Below, piece by piece: positions 7,454 through 15,165 of a DNA stretch of 36,348 bases (positions within the stretch are counted from its first letter, which is position 1; each line of letters starts with the position of its first letter). A model generated the notes under the pieces. That model ran no database searches and was not told the origin of the DNA. It was given only the letters and a program-made list of their open reading frames with translations. The position numbers were made by a program, and so were the translations under genes. This DNA is from Solirubrobacterales bacterium (GTDB lineage Bacteria > Actinomycetota > Thermoleophilia > Solirubrobacterales > Solirubrobacteraceae): positions 1 through 36,348 of the forward strand of contig JAFASF010000245.1 in the NCBI GenBank assembly GCA_019244745.1. Reading direction: 5' to 3'.

Positions 7454-7905
7454 CCGGGCCGCAGTCGACCGACCGTCCCTGGGACCTGGCCGACCTGCCC
7501 TCGCCGCTCATCCCGCTGGAGCGAACATTCGAAGGGTTCCTCGGTCTCGAATGGCTCGAGCTATCGGACACGTCCGCGCGCGTTCGCTTTGAGGTTCGAG
7601 AGAACCTCAAGCAACCGCTGGGGCTCTTGCACGGCGGCATCTTCTGCGCCGTGGCAGAGACCGTCGCCTCGGTCGCCACCGTCCGCGCCGTCTGGCACGA
7701 CGGCCTCACCGGCTCCGGGCTCAGCAACTCCGCGAGCTTCGTTCGCCCCGTCAGCCAGGGCACCGTCCACGTGTCGGCCCGCCTGCGCCACCACGACGAG
7801 CGCGAATGGCTGTGGAGCCACGAGTTTCGCGACGACGACCAACGGCTGTGCGCGCTGGTGGACGTGACGATCGCCGTGCGTCCGCTCGCCGCTGCGCCCC
7901 GGTGA
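7450..7905 (+). CDS. PaaI-like hotdog-fold acyl-CoA thioesterase
   Basis: This 151-residue protein has the hotdog thioesterase signature H61-G-G followed by Glu70 on the long helix (LLHGGIFCAVAET), and a beta-sheet half with LTGSGLSNSASFVRPV. In paa pathways, PaaI hydrolyses stalled ring-hydroxylated aryl-CoA thioesters to recover CoA; I infer the same rescue role here. The start is GTG at 7450, forming a GTGA overlap with the preceding stop; the longer frame upstream is only antisense-like shadow inside the aldehyde dehydrogenase gene. Confidence 0.85.
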   Translation: MTGPQSTDRPWDLADLPSPLIPLERTFEGFLGLEWLELSDTSARVRFEVRENLKQPLGLLHGGIFCAVAETVASVATVRAVWHDGLTGSGLSNSASFVRPVSQGTVHVSARLRHHDEREWLWSHEFRDDDQRLCALVDVTIAVRPLAAAPR

Positions 7906-8672
7906 GTCCTGCGCCGGTCGCCAGGCGCGTCGAGGTCGACGGGCACGGGATTGAGGTACTCGAATTCGACGGCGACACCGACCGGGCGCCCCTCGTGCTG
8001 CTGCACGAGGGCCTCGGATCCGTGGGCCTCTGGCGCGGCTTCCCCGCCGCACTGAGCGACGCCACGGGCCGGCGCCTGATCGCGTTCTCCCGTTTTGGCC
8101 ACGGCCGCTCCGCGCCACCCCCTCGGCGGCGGACGGTCGCGTTCTTCCACGAGGAGGCACTCGAGGTGCTCCCCGAGCTCCTGGGCAAGCTGGATGCGGG
8201 CGAGCCGGTGCTCGTGGGGCACAGCGACGGCGCCTCGATCGCGCTCATCCACGCCGCCCAGTACCCGGTCGCCGGTCTGATCCTGCTGGCGCCGCACGTG
8301 ATCGTCGAGGACATCACGGTCGAGGCGATCCGCGCCACCCGCAAGGACTACCTCCGAGGCGCGCTGCGCGAGCGGATGGCGCGCCACCACGACGATCCGG
8401 ACGCCGCCTTCTGGGGGTGGTGCGACGTCTGGCTCGATCCCGAGTTTCGCCGCTGGAGCCTCGAGGACGAAGCCGGCCGGGTGACGGCTCCGGCGCTTCT
8501 CATCCAGGGCGCCGACGACCCCTACGGTTCGCTCGAGCAGCTCGAGCGGACCGAGGCCCGGGCGCGCGCTCGCGTCGAGCGCCTGGTCCTACCCGGCGGC
8601 CACAGCCCGCATCTCGAGCACCAGGATCGCGTCCTCGAGGCGGTGAGCGCGTTCACCTCGGCGCTGCCTTGA
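7902..8672 (+). CDS. alpha/beta hydrolase
   Basis: This 256-residue alpha/beta-hydrolase-fold protein has the nucleophile elbow G106-H-S108-D-G, an acid in QGADDPYG (Asp205 or Asp206) and the catalytic His234 in PGGHSPHLEH. The oxyanion region is LLHEGLGSVGLWRGF (33-47). The start is GTG at 7902 in a GTGA overlap with the thioesterase gene. It is the last intact gene of the rightward catabolic operon. By context it may hydrolyse a lactone, an ester or a C-C bond in a ring-cleavage product, or an aryl ester feeding the pathway; the substrate is unknown. Confidence 0.83.
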   Translation: MSPAPVARRVEVDGHGIEVLEFDGDTDRAPLVLLHEGLGSVGLWRGFPAALSDATGRRLIAFSRFGHGRSAPPPRRRTVAFFHEEALEVLPELLGKLDAGEPVLVGHSDGASIALIHAAQYPVAGLILLAPHVIVEDITVEAIRATRKDYLRGALRERMARHHDDPDAAFWGWCDVWLDPEFRRWSLEDEAGRVTAPALLIQGADDPYGSLEQLERTEARARARVERLVLPGGHSPHLEHQDRVLEAVSAFTSALP

Positions 8673-8673
8673 C

Positions 8674-9305
8674 CTACCGGGATTCGGTCACGGGGTGCCG
8701 ACGCTGAGCCCCGGATCGGGGTGCTCGGCTTTCGTCGTGGAGAACATCACGTCCGGGCTTACCGGTCGAGCCCGAGCTGTAGAGCCAGAACCCCACGTCG
8801 TCGCGGTGCATGGCCACCGCCTCGAGCTCATCCGGCGCGTTGGCCATGGCCTCGTGAAGGGTGATCACGCCGGCGCCGGCTTGCGTGCCGGCGCCGGCGG
8901 CGATAGTCGCTTCGTCGCCGCGACCAGCCAGCGAACGTCATGGCCCCCGAGGACTCCGGCCAGCCGCTCCAGCAGAGGCGCATCCGCCACCCCCAGCTCG
9001 GCGTAGGAGTCCTCGACGAAATGCCTGAAGTTGTCGTCCTTGTCGCGCGGGCTGACCGGAACCGGCACCGCGCCGATCCGCATCGCCCCGAGGAACACGA
9101 TCGGAAACGCGGCGGTGTCGTCCAGCACAAGCAGCACGCGCTGCTCGCGCCGCACGCCGAGTTCGCGCAGCGCTCCTCCGGCGCGGTTGATCTGACGCCG
9201 GAGCTCGTCGTAGGTCAGAGTCGCGTCCTCGGCCACGACCGCCGTCTTGGCGCCGCCCCCCGCGGCCACCTGCCGCTCGACGATGTCGCTGGCGTTCACG
9301 CCCAC
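8674..9305 (-). pseudogene. truncated, frameshifted benzoate-CoA ligase-like gene (AMP-forming)
   Basis: The first frame (GTG near 9305 to 8865) reads like the N-terminus of a benzoate-CoA ligase: TYDELRRQINRAGGALRELG, RVLLVLDDTAAFPIVFLGA and a VPVPVSPRDK segment. It then runs out of frame in a GC-rich stretch around 8870-8910. The shifted frame continues the same protein (LHEAMANAPDELEAVAMHRDD) and reaches the adenylate-forming P-loop YSSGSTGKP at about 8760-8790. The homology ends right there and the frame closes at 8674. About two thirds of a 520-residue ligase is missing. It points left, convergent with the hydrolase. The locus probably once carried its own aryl-CoA ligase. Confidence 0.78.
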
Positions 9306-9329
9306 ATGGCTGCACCGGAGGTTGCGAGA

Positions 9330-9388
9330 GAAACGACGGCCCTCTTTGCGTTAAAGACGCAACCCCGTACGAGGTATAAACGACGGCG
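9330..9388 (+). promoter_or_regulatory. promoter of the metallo-hydrolase gene with an inverted repeat and a direct repeat
   Basis: A -10-like TATAAA lies at 9375-9380, eight bases before the GTG at 9389, suggesting a leaderless transcript. Upstream, TTGCGT (9346-9351) and ACGCAA (9357-9362) form an inverted repeat with a five-base centre. AAACGACGGC occurs twice, near 9331 and 9378, flanking it. The inverted repeat is placed like an operator. Confidence 0.5.
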
Positions 9389-10129
9389 GTGTGCTCGGTT
9401 CGTCTCACGTTCATCGGAAGCGGGGATGCCTTCGCGAGCGGCGGACGGTTTCAGGCCTGCCTTCTCCTCGAGGGCGCGCCGGAGCCGCTATTGATCGACT
9501 GCGGCGCGAGTTCGCTGGTCGCGCTCAAGCGCGCGGGCGTTGATCCGGCGAGTCTCGGGTGGGTGGCCCTCAGTCACCTGCACGGCGACCATTTCGCGGG
9601 TCTGCCGTTTCTGATCCTGGACGGCCAGTTCGCCGGTCGCACCCGACCTCTGGTGATCGCCGGGCCGCCGGGCACCCGCGACCGGATGGAGCGGACGTTC
9701 GAGGCTCTGTACCCGGGCGCGACCAGCGCCGAGCGCGCGTTCGAGACGCGCTTCATCGAGTTCGAGGAGCGCGCGCCATGCGAGCTCGGCCCCGCGGTCA
9801 TCACGCCGTTTGAGGTACGCCACGGAAGCGGGGCGCCGGCCTACGCCTTGCGGGTGCAGTACGGCGAGCGGCTAATCGCCTACTCAGGCGACACGGAGTG
9901 GACCGACAACCTGATCGCGGTGGCCGACAGCGCGGACCTGTTCGTGTGCGAGTGCAACTTCTTCGACAGAGAGGTCCCCGGCCACCTCGACTACCGGACT
10001 CTGGCCGCGCACCGCAACGAGCTCACATGCCGGCGCCTGGTCATCACCCACATGCAGGACGACATGCTCGCCCGTGTCGGAGAGGCAGACGTCGAGGCCG
10101 CGTCCGACGGCGCGGTGTTCACGCTGTGA
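9389..10129 (+). CDS. metallo-beta-lactamase-fold hydrolase (RNase Z/arylsulfatase-like)
   Basis: This 246-residue protein starts with the RNase Z-like strand FIGSGDAFASGGR and has the metal-binding motif H63-L-H65-G-D67-H68. Later ligands are likely at YSGDTEW (the bridging Asp) and ITHMQDD. It lacks the exosite of tRNase Z and the expected tRNA-end features, so a small-molecule phosphodiesterase or ester hydrolase is as likely as RNA processing. The start is GTG at 9389, directly after a TATAAA box. Its last 11 bases overlap the 3' end of the convergent exporter gene. Function beyond the fold is not certain. Confidence 0.8.
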   Translation: MCSVRLTFIGSGDAFASGGRFQACLLLEGAPEPLLIDCGASSLVALKRAGVDPASLGWVALSHLHGDHFAGLPFLILDGQFAGRTRPLVIAGPPGTRDRMERTFEALYPGATSAERAFETRFIEFEERAPCELGPAVITPFEVRHGSGAPAYALRVQYGERLIAYSGDTEWTDNLIAVADSADLFVCECNFFDREVPGHLDYRTLAAHRNELTCRRLVITHMQDDMLARVGEADVEAASDGAVFTL

Positions 10130-11897
10130 CCTCGATCGCCGGCGCTTCGCTGCCGGCGGGACTTGCCTGCGGAGCGTCGTCGTGGTGGTACTTGCCGCCG
10201 CGCAGCAGCGACGCGAACGCGGCGATCAGGCACGCGATGATCGCGAACCAGAACGCGGCGTGCAGCCCGGAGCGGAAGGGCGCGGATATCAGCTCGGGGA
10301 AGAAGCTCCGGCCGGTGAGGGTGGCCACGCTGTGCGCCGGCAGCGCTGCGAGCACGTGCGCCCCGGCCAGGTGCTGGATCGGGTTGTAGCCCAGGAACGC
10401 GGCGAACAGCACCGACACAGGCGGCGCGTGGGAAATCCGACCGGCGTCGGCGACACTCACTCCGTGGGCGTGGAGTCCGGAGGCCAGGGTGTGCGGCAAC
10501 GAGCTCGCGAGGCCGGCGATCATCAGTGAGAAGAAGATGCCCACCGAGAGCACCTGCGCGGAGTTCTGGAAGGTCTGGTTCATGCCGCCGCCGGCCCCGC
10601 GGTCGCCGGGGGGCAGGCTGTTCATAACCGCGGCCCGGTTTGGGGAGGCGAACAGCCCCATCGAGATCCCGTTCATCAGCAGTACGAGGGCGAACACGGG
10701 GTAGGAGAAGTCGATCGGCAGCAGCATCAGCAGGCCGAAGCTGAGGGCCGCCGAGAGCATCCCCCCGGTCGCGAACGGACGGGCCCCGAAGCGATCGGAA
10801 AGGTAACCCGACGTGGGACCGGAGAGCAGCATTCCCACCGTCAGCGGCAGCATGTAGATGCCCGCCCACAGCGGCGTCTTCGTGAAGTCGTAGCCGTGCA
10901 GGGGCAGCCAGATTCCCTGCAGCCAGATGATCAGCATGAACATGAGCCCGCCCCGCGCGACCGCCGCGAGGAACGTCGACAGCGTGCCGAACGTGAACGC
11001 CCGGATCTTGAGCAGCGCCAGCCGGAACATCGGGTCGGTGACGCGCAGCTCGATGAACACGAACGCGATCAGGGACGCGATCCCCGACGACAGGAGCGCG
11101 ATCACCCGCGGGCTCGTCCAGCCGGTCGCATGGCCGCCCCAGGGCCTGATCCCGTACGTGATCGAGACCATGATCAGGATCAGGCCGAGCGCGAAGGTGA
11201 CATTGCCCGCCCAGTCGACCCGCGTGCGACGCGGCGTGCTGAGCTCCTGAAGCTTCAGGTAGGCCCACACGGTCCCGAACAGGCCGACCGGGACCGAGAT
11301 CAGGAACACCAAGCGCCAGCTGATCGGCGCGAGCACCCCCCCGAGGATCAGCCCCACGAACATCCCGCTGACGCCGACGATGTTGTTGATGCCGAGCGCC
11401 ATGCCGCGCTGGTTGGGAGGGAATGCGTCGGTCAGGATCGCCGCCGAGTTCGCCAGCAGACAGGCGCCCCCGATCCCCTGAACGATCCGAAACACGATCA
11501 GGTACGTCGCGCCCGCACGGCCGGTCATCCAGTCGACCGTCAGCAGGAGCGACGCCACGGTATAGATCACGAAGCCCAGGTTGTAGATGCGCACCCGGCC
11601 GAACATGTCGCCCAGGCGCCCGAGGCTGACGATCAGAACGCTCGAGACGACCAGGTAGCCCAGCACCATCCACAGGAGGTAGAAGCTGTTGCCCGGAACC
11701 AGCGGATCGAGGCGGATGCCGCGGAAGATGTCCGGCATCGCGATCAGCGTGATCGAGGCGTCGAGCGTCGCCAGCAGGATCGCCAGCGTGGTGTTCGAGA
11801 GCGCCATCCACTTGTAGCTCTCCGGCCTGCCCCGATGGCGATTCGCCCGAGCCAGCCCTCCGCCGACTTTGGATCGGATGCTCGAGTGGCTCGCCAC
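10119..11897 (-). CDS. 14-helix MFS transporter, DHA2 (EmrB/QacA-type) family
   Basis: This is a 592-residue membrane protein with about 14 hydrophobic segments. The DHA2 motifs are visible: LDASITLIAMPDI in helix 1 (about residues 45-57), GRLGDMFGRVR between helices 2 and 3, and the antiporter motif C region near GINNIVGVSGMFVGLILGG. The family exports drugs or metabolites by proton antiport. The start is GTG at 11897, six bases after a TAGGAT box on the minus strand (11909-11904). The gene diverges from the marR gene across a perfect operator palindrome, so it is probably repressed by that MarR protein. The C-terminal tail is cytoplasmic and Ala/Pro-rich. Confidence 0.85.
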   Translation of the reverse strand: MASHSSIRSKVGGGLARANRHRGRPESYKWMALSNTTLAILLATLDASITLIAMPDIFRGIRLDPLVPGNSFYLLWMVLGYLVVSSVLIVSLGRLGDMFGRVRIYNLGFVIYTVASLLLTVDWMTGRAGATYLIVFRIVQGIGGACLLANSAAILTDAFPPNQRGMALGINNIVGVSGMFVGLILGGVLAPISWRLVFLISVPVGLFGTVWAYLKLQELSTPRRTRVDWAGNVTFALGLILIMVSITYGIRPWGGHATGWTSPRVIALLSSGIASLIAFVFIELRVTDPMFRLALLKIRAFTFGTLSTFLAAVARGGLMFMLIIWLQGIWLPLHGYDFTKTPLWAGIYMLPLTVGMLLSGPTSGYLSDRFGARPFATGGMLSAALSFGLLMLLPIDFSYPVFALVLLMNGISMGLFASPNRAAVMNSLPPGDRGAGGGMNQTFQNSAQVLSVGIFFSLMIAGLASSLPHTLASGLHAHGVSVADAGRISHAPPVSVLFAAFLGYNPIQHLAGAHVLAALPAHSVATLTGRSFFPELISAPFRSGLHAAFWFAIIACLIAAFASLLRGGKYHHDDAPQASPAGSEAPAIEVTA

Positions 11898-11913
11898 ACG
11901 CTCATCCTACACA

Positions 11914-11933
11914 GGCAAACTGTTCAGTTTGCC
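11914..11933. promoter_or_regulatory. MarR operator, perfect 9-2-9 palindrome
   Basis: GGCAAACTG (11914-11922), TT, CAGTTTGCC (11925-11933) is a perfect inverted repeat of the size bound by MarR dimers. It lies between the divergent exporter and marR genes, upstream of a -10 box for each: TAGGAT (11909-11904, minus) and TATAGT (11945-11950, plus). Binding would cover both -35 regions. Confidence 0.8.
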
Positions 11934-11956
11934 TTCCCTGTGGCTATAGTCATGCC

Positions 11957-12382
11957 ATGCCCGCCCCCGCCCAGGTCAGTCCCCTGGCGAGTGAGCTCCG
12001 GGTCGTGCTCGGTCAGCTCGTCCGCCGCCTCCGGGTTGAGCACCGCTTCCCCCTCACCCACGGGGCCGTGCTCGGGCGCCTCGAGCGAGAAGGCCCCCAG
12101 TGCACCGTCGACCTGGCCGCCGCCGAACGGGTCAGGCCACAATCGATGGGGCAAACGCTCGCGGAGCTCGAGGCGCAGGGCCTGATCAGCCGCCGCCGGG
12201 ATCCAGCCGACGGCCGGCGCACGCTGCTCGAGCTGACGGATGAGGGCCGCGCCGCCCTGGCCGAAGATCGAGCGCGGCGCGATGGCTGGCTCACCGAGGC
12301 GATCGACGCCGGCTTCTCGGCCCACGAACAGCAGGTCCTCGAGCACGCGGTCCGCCTCCTCGCCCGCCTGACCGAGCTGTGA
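11957..12382 (+). CDS. MarR-family transcriptional regulator
   Basis: This 141-residue winged-helix protein of the MarR family has a recognition-helix stretch VRPQSMGQTLAELEAQGLI (about 59-77) and the basic beta-wing RRRDPADGRRTLLELT with the conserved Asp/Arg. Dimerisation helices are at both ends. MarR proteins are usually repressors released by small phenolic ligands. The start is ATG at 11957, six bases after TATAGT, so the mRNA is likely leaderless. It diverges from one DHA2 exporter and precedes a second by 22 bases; the operator at 11914-11933 implies autoregulation and control of at least the divergent exporter. Confidence 0.9.
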   Translation: MPAPAQVSPLASELRVVLGQLVRRLRVEHRFPLTHGAVLGRLEREGPQCTVDLAAAERVRPQSMGQTLAELEAQGLISRRRDPADGRRTLLELTDEGRAALAEDRARRDGWLTEAIDAGFSAHEQQVLEHAVRLLARLTEL

Positions 12383-12404
12383 TCGCGGCGCTACAGTAAA
12401 TCCG

Positions 12405-13847
12405 ATGCCTCCGGAACCGCGGGAGTCAGCCCGGCTGCACCCGTCGCTGATTCTGGCCATCCTCTCGCTGGCGGGCCTGGCCTACGCGATCCTGAGCTCG
12501 GCGGTCATCCCCGCGCTCCCGACGATCCAGCACGACCTGCACACCACGGAAACCGGCGGCGCGTGGCTGCTGACCGGGTTCTTGCTGTCGGCCTCGGTGG
12601 GCACCGCGATCATCGGCCGGCTCGGCGACATGTACGGCAAGGAGCGCATGCTGGTGTGGACGCTGGTTGTGCTGGCGGGCGGCACGCTGCTCGCCGCCGT
12701 GTCGGTGTCGCTGACCATGCTCATCGTGGCGCGCGTGATTCAGGGCGTCGCCGGGGGGATCTTCCCGCTGGGGTTCTCGATTCTCCGCGACGAGTTCCCC
12801 CGGGACAGGGTGGCCGGGAGCATCGGCCTGATGTCGTCGATCCTCGGCATCGGCGCGGGCGCTGGCCTGGTCGCCGGCGCGGTCATCGTCGAACACCTCG
12901 GCTGGCACTGGCTGTTCTGGATCCCGCTCGTCGTCACGCTGCTGGCCACGTTCTTCACCTGGCGGTATATCCCCGAGTCGCCGGTCCGTTCGCCGGGTCG
13001 GGTTAACTGGCTCGCGGCCGCGCTGATGAGCCTTGGCATCTGCTGCGTGCTGATCGCGATCGCCCAGACCACGGTGTGGGGTTGGGGCGGGACCAAGACA
13101 CTGGCACTGATGGCCCTCGGCCTGCTCGTGTGCGCGCTTTGGGTCGTGGTCGAGGTCCACAGCCGCGAGCCGCTCGTCGACATGACGATGATGCGAATCC
13201 GCGGGGTCTGGACCACGAACCTCGCGGCGTTCCTGCTCGGCGCGGGCATGTACTCGTCGTTCATCGTCTTCCCCCAGTTCGCACAGCTTCCGAAGAGCAC
13301 CGGGTTCGGATTCGGGGCCTCCGTCGTGGTCTCGAGCCTGTACCTGTTGCCGTCCGCGCTCGCGATGGGGTTGCTTGGCACCGCGGCGGGGCGGGTGGCC
13401 AGGCGATTCGGCTCGAAGTTCGCCCTCGTCGCCGGAACGGCGGTCTCCGCGGCAGCGTTCGGCTGGCTCGCGGTCCAGCACGGCCACCCGTACGACGTCC
13501 TGATCTCCGCGACGCTGCTTGGGGTCGGCATCGGGCTCGCGTTCTCGGCGCTCGGAAACCTGATCGTCCAGGCGGTGCCCCCGAACCAGACGGGTGTCGC
13601 CACCGGAATGAATACCGTCATGCGGACCCTGGGTGGCGCCTTGGGCGGACAGCTGTCGGCCACCTTCATCGCCGGCCACACCGCCCACGGACTGCCGACG
13701 GTGACGGGGTTCACGGAGACGTTCGTGATGGCTGCCGCGTTCCTCGTGGTGTGCGTGGTCTCGGGCCTGCTCGTCCCGACCCAGCGCGCGGCAACGGAAG
13801 CGGTCACGCTCGAGCGGCCGCTCGCCAAAGCTCCCGAGGCGGGCTGA
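12405..13847 (+). CDS. 14-helix MFS transporter, DHA2 family
   Basis: This is a 480-residue DHA2 exporter with about 14 membrane helices. Helix 1 carries AILSSAVIPALPTIQ, the loop after helix 2 carries GRLGDMYGKERML, and motif C is near GIGAGAGLVAGAVIVEHLGW. It differs enough from the transporter at 10119-11897 (shorter, no long N-terminal basic segment) to export other compounds. The start is ATG at 12405, with TACAGT at 12392-12397 seven bases before it, so it may have its own leaderless transcript as well as reading through from marR. Confidence 0.85.
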   Translation: MPPEPRESARLHPSLILAILSLAGLAYAILSSAVIPALPTIQHDLHTTETGGAWLLTGFLLSASVGTAIIGRLGDMYGKERMLVWTLVVLAGGTLLAAVSVSLTMLIVARVIQGVAGGIFPLGFSILRDEFPRDRVAGSIGLMSSILGIGAGAGLVAGAVIVEHLGWHWLFWIPLVVTLLATFFTWRYIPESPVRSPGRVNWLAAALMSLGICCVLIAIAQTTVWGWGGTKTLALMALGLLVCALWVVVEVHSREPLVDMTMMRIRGVWTTNLAAFLLGAGMYSSFIVFPQFAQLPKSTGFGFGASVVVSSLYLLPSALAMGLLGTAAGRVARRFGSKFALVAGTAVSAAAFGWLAVQHGHPYDVLISATLLGVGIGLAFSALGNLIVQAVPPNQTGVATGMNTVMRTLGGALGGQLSATFIAGHTAHGLPTVTGFTETFVMAAAFLVVCVVSGLLVPTQRAATEAVTLERPLAKAPEAG

Positions 13848-13968
13848 GACCTTCATCCCGGCTCGAGGCGATCCGCCGTTCGGGCCACCTGTGGAGCGCG
13901 CCGCTTGTGCTTTTAGGGCCCGGGGGCAGTCGTCGGCGCGATGTCGTTCACAACCGGAGGTGTTGGTC

Positions 13969-14295
13969 GTGTACATGATGCGGCTCGTCGTTCGGCCAGT
14001 TGGCTATCTCGTGTTCGTGATGGCTTTGCTGGCGCTCTCGGGCGCGGCCAGGCTGCTGGGTCAGGATCACGAGCTGGGGTTCTTTTCCGAGCGCCTCAGC
14101 CAGACCCTGTGGCGTTACCCGGAGATCACGCGGCGCGGGGTCCAAACCGCCTGGCTCGTGTGGGCCGGGCTGTTCGGGATCGCCCTCAGCCCGGTCGATC
14201 CGTTCTCTACCCCGTGGGACGAGGCTGCGCTTGTGGCTGTGGCGCTGATCGTGCTTTGGCACCGGCTCTACGGCGAGCGCCGAGCCGGGCGTTGA
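13969..14295 (+). CDS. small membrane protein of unknown function
   Basis: I do not recognise a family. The 108-residue product has three hydrophobic stretches: about residues 4-28 (VVRPVGYLVFVMALLALSG), 62-78 (TAWLVWAGLFGIALS) and 85-100 (EAALVAVALIVLW), with a short soluble loop containing GQDHELGFFSERL between the first two. The GTG start at 13969 is supported by CGGAGGTG at 13955-13962, six bases upstream. The 3' end overlaps the convergent XRE gene by 89 bases. Confidence 0.65.
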   Translation: MYMMRLVVRPVGYLVFVMALLALSGAARLLGQDHELGFFSERLSQTLWRYPEITRRGVQTAWLVWAGLFGIALSPVDPFSTPWDEAALVAVALIVLWHRLYGERRAGR

Positions 14296-14590
14296 GGTTC
14301 TCGAGCGCCTGCTCGAGGCCGACCTCGTTGGGGTCCAGCTCCCGCATCGCGACGGCCAGCCGGTATTCGGCGAAATACTCGGGACCGACCCCGCACGCCT
14401 GCGCGATCAACTCCATGGCGCGCATCGACGGCTTGTCGTGGCCGTTGGCGAGCATGTTGATATAGGCGTGAGTGATCCCCTTGCGGTCCAGCGCTCGGGT
14501 CGCCTCGGCGAGTCCGCGGTAGGTCAGGCCGCGCGCGTCCATCAGCTCTCGCAGAGCCTCGCCAAACGGCTTCGCGCTTGTGCGATTCAT
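14207..14590 (-). CDS. XRE-family helix-turn-helix regulator
   Basis: This 127-residue protein has a Cro/CI-type helix-turn-helix spanning about residues 8-70: FGEALRELMDARGLTYRGLAEAT, then ITHAYINMLANGHDKPS as the recognition helix, and AMELIAQACGVGPEYFAEYRL. The C-terminal 25 residues (RRAGAKARSAPQPQAQ) are low-complexity and are encoded antisense to the end of the small membrane gene. The start is ATG at 14590. A 15-base palindrome at 14685-14699 lies upstream and may be its operator. It does not look like a toxin-antitoxin component, since no partner gene is adjacent. Confidence 0.82.
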   Translation of the reverse strand: MNRTSAKPFGEALRELMDARGLTYRGLAEATRALDRKGITHAYINMLANGHDKPSMRAMELIAQACGVGPEYFAEYRLAVAMRELDPNEVGLEQALENLNARLGARRRAGAKARSAPQPQAQPRPTG

Positions 14591-14684
14591 CGAAATGTCA
14601 TCGGCCGGTGGGCAGACCTTGCGGCTGCCTCAGTGCGGGACATCTTGCCAGGTTGCCCACCCGGGTTGACCGCCGGCTTAGGTT

Positions 14685-14699
14685 GGTAAATTATCTACC
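14685..14699. promoter_or_regulatory. AT-rich palindrome upstream of the XRE gene
   Basis: GGTAAATTATCTACC reads as an inverted repeat with one mismatched pair. It stands out as AT-rich in a GC-rich genome and lies about 95 bases upstream of the XRE start codon. It could be an operator for that regulator. Confidence 0.4.
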
Positions 14700-14761
14700 T
14701 GTCGATATAGACCGTGCCGGACGGCAGCCGGTCGCGACGATCTGCGGCACCACCGGACGAA

Positions 14762-15082
14762 TCAGGCTTTGCGCGCCCTCACCGCCGTTCCGTAGGCGCA
14801 GATCTCGGTCCAGGTGGAGCCGAGCTCAGACGTGTCGAACCGGAACGCGATGACCGCGTTTGCGCCCTTGGCCTCCGCCTCTTCGGTCAACCTCGCGGTC
14901 GCGTGTTCACGGCCGTCCGCGAGCATCTTCGTCATGCCCTTGAGTTCCCCGCCAGCCAGCGACTTGAAGGCGGCGCCGAACTGGGAGCCGATGTTGCGCG
15001 AGCGGACCGTCAGTCCGAAGACCTCCCCGAACACCTCCTCGATTTCATAGCCGGGCAGTTCGTTCATGGTTGAGATGATCAT
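14762..15082 (-). CDS. YbjQ/UPF0145-family protein
   Basis: This 106-residue protein matches the YbjQ (UPF0145, putative heavy-metal-binding) family: it starts with a short strand, then LPGYEIEEVFGEVFGLTVRSRNIG (about 9-32), GMTKMLADGREHATARLTEEAEAKGANAVIAFRFDTSE (49-87). The family forms small oligomers and its biochemical role is not settled. Length is typical. The start is ATG at 15082, six bases after TAGGGT on the minus strand (15094-15089), again suggesting a leaderless message. Confidence 0.88.
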   Translation of the reverse strand: MIISTMNELPGYEIEEVFGEVFGLTVRSRNIGSQFGAAFKSLAGGELKGMTKMLADGREHATARLTEEAEAKGANAVIAFRFDTSELGSTWTEICAYGTAVRARKA

Positions 15083-15165
15083 GGGCGAACCCTAGTACTC
15101 CGGTGGGCGCGCGGTCGTCGTCGATGACGAGGATCTGTCGGCTCGCGGCCTACCGCAACCCTCCC

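Noticed and set aside
8674-8868. Separate small gene starting at GTG 8868 with a GTGA overlap
   Set aside because: The sequence continues the benzoate-CoA ligase homology of the upstream frame, so it is the shifted remainder of one broken gene.
9991-11811. Long minus-strand open frame of 606 codons
   Set aside because: It overlaps the exporter gene in another frame of the same strand, is Arg/Pro-rich, and has no domains; the exporter frame has helices and family motifs.
10896-12185. Plus-strand frame spanning the exporter antisense and into marR
   Set aside because: It crosses the operator and both promoters, is rich in Arg, Asp and His, and conflicts with two well-supported genes.
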